Of a stretch of DNA of 64,000 nucleotides, positions 61,361-64,000 are shown piece after piece (the stretch's first letter is position 1; every line of letters begins with the position of its first letter). Below the pieces are notes generated by a model. That model did not search any database, had not been told where the DNA came from, and saw only the letters and a list, made by a program, of their open reading frames with translations. Origin of the DNA: Entonaema liquescens (Eukaryota > Ascomycota > Sordariomycetes > Xylariales > Xylariaceae); the NCBI GenBank assembly GCA_902805475.1, contig CADCSX010000023.1, positions 4,030,001 to 4,094,000 of the forward strand, in the 5' to 3' direction. The position numbers were made by a program, and so were the translations under genes.

Positions 61361-61400
61361 CCAAAATCGATTTTGGCAAAGTGGTACATATGGTCTGCCA
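61361..61400 (-). repeat. Right terminal inverted repeat
   Basis: Reverse complement begins tggcagaccata and ends with the same 16-bp palindrome. It is paired with 60057-60096. Confidence 0.88.
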
Positions 61401-61402
61401 TA

Positions 61403-64000
61403 CCGAAGCACACCGAGTTTGTTTCTAATGATTCCATACGACTAGAAGGCTTCTAGTTGATACACTGGAATCGAGAATTTTATAGGTAGGTAATGTTTCT
61501 AGAAGCATGTACGTACCTATTAATAAACCTTGTCTCGGTTTTTCTTTGCCTTATCCTTTCCCAGTCTGCTTGTCCTACCACCACGTTGAAAATATTGGGA
61601 AACCGAATTGTTTGATTCTGGTACTGTTGATCGACATATTACCATTATTACTTTATCAAAGCTCTAAGCTGATTATGGCTAGTAATTAGAAAAATACCTC
61701 AGAAAGACTGAGGTGCCAATCAACAGCCCCTAGCTATCGACGTAATGGCAAGTGAGTGAATAACCCTCTTCAACATTGATGTACTGTAACTTCGTAATAG
61801 AACGGTTCGAGCCGCGCCGTTCCCACGGATCAGTTTAATTCGAAAGCGGCACCTAAAGGCTACCTAAAGCAGGATGTCATTTACGTAATTACCAAGATAG
61901 ATAAATATAAAATTCATGGTTGCACTGTCATTAAAATGCCTACATTCTCATATAGAATTACTCGTGCGGTCAATAAAAATACTACTTTTTGATAAACTTC
62001 TATCCTTGCCGTTTTCCATGATCCCCTTGTCGCTTAACATGTAATTGCTTCCAACAATGTGGATACATCTAACTTAAATGCGACCCGAGACGCTGCACTG
62101 GGTCTGCCTTTATTGGCCCAAAAGTGTGCCCCAGTCTCGTTGACCCCTTGCCTTCTTACAAGGTACTATTAAAAAAAATTGTAGTGGGTATTCAGTAGAA
62201 GAAAAGAAGCATGACTGTTGATATTCGTACCTAACCTAGCATCCCTTAGATAGGATGGCGACATCTGGCACATCATTTTATAGCAACACCTCGTGTTCAA
62301 AACCAAGCGCCAGCGTTTTACTGCAGTAACCCGGAACAAATCCTTCGCCCATTATCCTTTAAGCAGGCACCAAGATGCACATCAAGTCACTGCGTTTCTT
62401 CCTGTACCTACCTAACTATGGGCAAAAAGACAAGCTACATAGACGAGTAATACCACGTGGCTCATCTTAGACGCAGTAGATCTCGACGGACTAAGTTGCA
62501 AATAGTCATGTAAATCTTATTGGACGCAACACGCTTAGCATGTGAGATTTCTATCTATGCTGTACGTTAGAATTATTGGGTAGGCATTATTTTACTATTA
62601 TAATAAGCATATATATATATATTATTTGCGTCAACGATAAGACATTTCATTCTACGATTCGTGTAACTATTATTAACATAAACTTAGTCAGGAATCCCTT
62701 GTATAGTAGTAGCTAGCTAATAACTACCTACTATCAGGTTCATAGGAAATATCAAAGAGGGATAATGTCATTGTCCCTTGGGTAATTGTTTATGCAAGTA
62801 AATGGCTGAAACTACCGTAAATCCCTGTAACCATAGCTCCATATTAACCCCACTTTAGCTTCTGGAAAGGTTCGCTGGCTTGTAATTTCGGCCGTCATTC
62901 GTGGGGATGACCATCGCTCGCCTGCATAATATCACGGGCCACGACGATCCTGACGGGCTCTAGGTGGCCCACGTGCAACTTCTTGAGCACATGGTGCGTT
63001 TCGAGTTCCTTAATCCCATTCCAGTGTGATAATAAACAAGTATAGTCGAACGAGGCAAAGCTACACGTGTATTCGTATTAGACACGCATATATTTCTGAT
63101 TACTCCCGAAGTATGTAGCGGAACACTATTCAAGCCCATCGGTAGGCCACGTTGAAAATACACACTTTATTGGACATGTCGGGTGCCTCTTATTTAACTT
63201 AACCCCTCGGCCATTCCTTGGTTATCTCCTATCTCAGCGTCGAGAAATTCTTCTCCTTTTCCGACAGCCAATTCCCAAAAATGAAGGTTCCATATGATAT
63301 TAATGAACCAAGCACGTACAAGATACATGGTATCTCGTTCCATGTCTTTTTCCTTGACCTACTAACGTCTGATGGCTAATGGCTAAACTTTAGTAAAGAC
63401 CCTTTTTATTAGACTTCGATTTTGAAACAACTTGTTTCTTGTTTTTATTCCATGCTTCCTGGTGGAGATGTCTCAGTTGCGCATTTTAGTGCCGCTCTTC
63501 TGGAACAAAAACAAAAGCAAAAAGAAGAAAAAGAAAAAGAAAAAGAAAAAGAAAAAGAAAAAGAAAAAGAAAAAGAAAAAGAAAAAGAAAAAGAAAAAGA
63601 AAAAGAAAAAGAAAAAGAAAAAGGAAAAGAAAATACTTACATCGTACATAGTACAAAAATGCAAGCATGCGGTCGCTAGCCCGTTGCGTTACCATAGCCC
63701 GGTACTTGGTTGACCCTAAGACTTGTCAAATTGCTTAGTTCCCCCTCTAATTGGCAGCGGTGACAGCGTTCTCGGGAAGACTTCTCGCAGTGGGCATTTT
63801 CCTTTTAGGGCGTGTAAGTGGATCCAGGTCCGAGTCCTCGGGAGTAACAATAGTAACAATAGTAACAACAATAACAACGGCAACACCGTATTGCCTATAT
63901 ACTAGGTACTGTGCTTTTTTTTTTTTTGTTGTACGTTCGTATGTACTACTAGGTATGTAAGTGATATGCTATTTTGCATATTTCTTACTGTACTATGTAA
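61403..64000. other. Terminal 2.6 kb without a supported gene
   Basis: Mixed-composition non-coding DNA. It contains an ATATAT run at about 62610-62625, a GAAAAA satellite (listed separately), an AACAATAGT-type trinucleotide tract at about 63844-63880 and a T run at about 63915-63928. Any gene here would have to begin outside the window or be heavily split. Confidence 0.45.
63527..63623. repeat. GAAAAA hexanucleotide microsatellite, about 16 copies
   Basis: G occurs every sixth base from 63527 to 63623 in an otherwise pure A tract. The ORFs across it (alternating Lys-Glu or poly-Lys) are products of the repeat, not genes. Confidence 0.95.

Larger units (their letters stand above)
60057..61400. 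mobile_element. TA-flanked inverted-repeat DNA element with AT-only core (Tc1/mariner-like remnant or MITE)
   Basis: The left end 60057-60096 and the reverse complement of the right end 61361-61400 match at 36 of 40 positions. Both contain the perfect 16-bp palindrome ccaaaatcgattttgg on the inner side (60081-60096 and 61361-61376). The element is bordered by TA on both sides (60055-60056 and 61401-61402), the target duplication of Tc1/mariner/pogo elements. Two of the four terminal mismatches are G/A differences. About 90-150 bp inside each end the sequence has normal composition. From about 60,180 to 61,290 it is almost purely A and T. No transposase frame survives. The length (1344 bp) fits a mariner, but a non-autonomous element with an AT-rich core is equally possible. 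Confidence 0.8.

Noticed and set aside
61795..61835. tRNA-like B box (ggttcgagcc)
   Set aside because: Upstream sequence does not fold into D and anticodon arms, and the T stem is only three pairs; no acceptor stem found.
63422..63713. ORFs coding alternating Lys-Glu, poly-Lys, or poly-Phe
   Set aside because: Created by the GAAAAA microsatellite; no conserved flanks.
1..64000. CRISPR arrays, bacterial operons, plasmid origins
   Set aside because: The window is eukaryotic (spliced genes); no regularly spaced direct repeats with unique spacers were seen.

Overview
The window is 64 kb of nuclear DNA from a filamentous ascomycete (Pezizomycotina, most likely a Sordariomycete; I cannot place it closer). 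The evidence is short GT-AG introns (about 50-120 bp), compact eukaryotic housekeeping genes (GINS Psf3, a Spp382/TFIP11-type splicing factor, Vps13, mitochondrial Mn-SOD), a fungal iterative polyketide synthase, a CCG-9-type trehalose enzyme, and an AT-rich, RIP-like element.

Layout. 0.8-2.8 kb (+): amino-acid permease. 4.3-5.6 kb (-): secreted subtilase with an in-frame stop. 6.2-9.1 kb (-): G-patch/GCFC splicing factor. 9.4-10.0 kb (-): GINS subunit Psf3, divergent from 10.7-11.5 kb (+) mitochondrial Mn-SOD. 12.1-19.7 kb (-): reducing polyketide synthase. 22.4-23.6 kb (-): flavohemoprotein. 25.0-27.9 kb (-): intron-rich trehalose phosphorylase/synthase-like (CCG-9) gene. 30.4-31.6 kb (-): membrane protein of the DUF3429/TMEM69 type. 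33.0-42.6 kb (+): VPS13. 43.0-44.8 kb (-): CYP52-like P450. 44.8-50.6 kb: gene-poor. 50.6-51.3 kb (+): small His-rich unknown. 53.0-54.3 kb (-): Golgi-type glycosyltransferase-like protein. 57.7-58.2 kb (+): small unknown. 58.5-59.8 kb (-): SET-domain methyltransferase. 60.06-61.40 kb: a TA-flanked element with 40-bp inverted termini and an almost pure A/T core. The rest to 64 kb is non-coding with a hexanucleotide satellite.

Most genes are unrelated housekeeping or metabolic genes and I see no operon-like or obvious multi-gene cluster. The polyketide synthase has no tailoring, transport or regulator gene beside it. The Mn-SOD and flavohemoprotein that flank it are general oxidative and nitrosative defence enzymes.

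The most striking property of the record is that four otherwise intact genes (splicing factor, PKS, VPS13, glycosyltransferase) carry eight single-base frame breaks. Each is explained by one missing base in a run of 3-5 identical bases, and in each gene the total coding length becomes a multiple of three once these are allowed for. This looks like indel error in the assembly, not gene decay. The subtilase stop is a substitution and is a different kind of event. I found no convincing undescribed multi-gene system. The inverted-terminus element at 60 kb is the most unusual structural feature.
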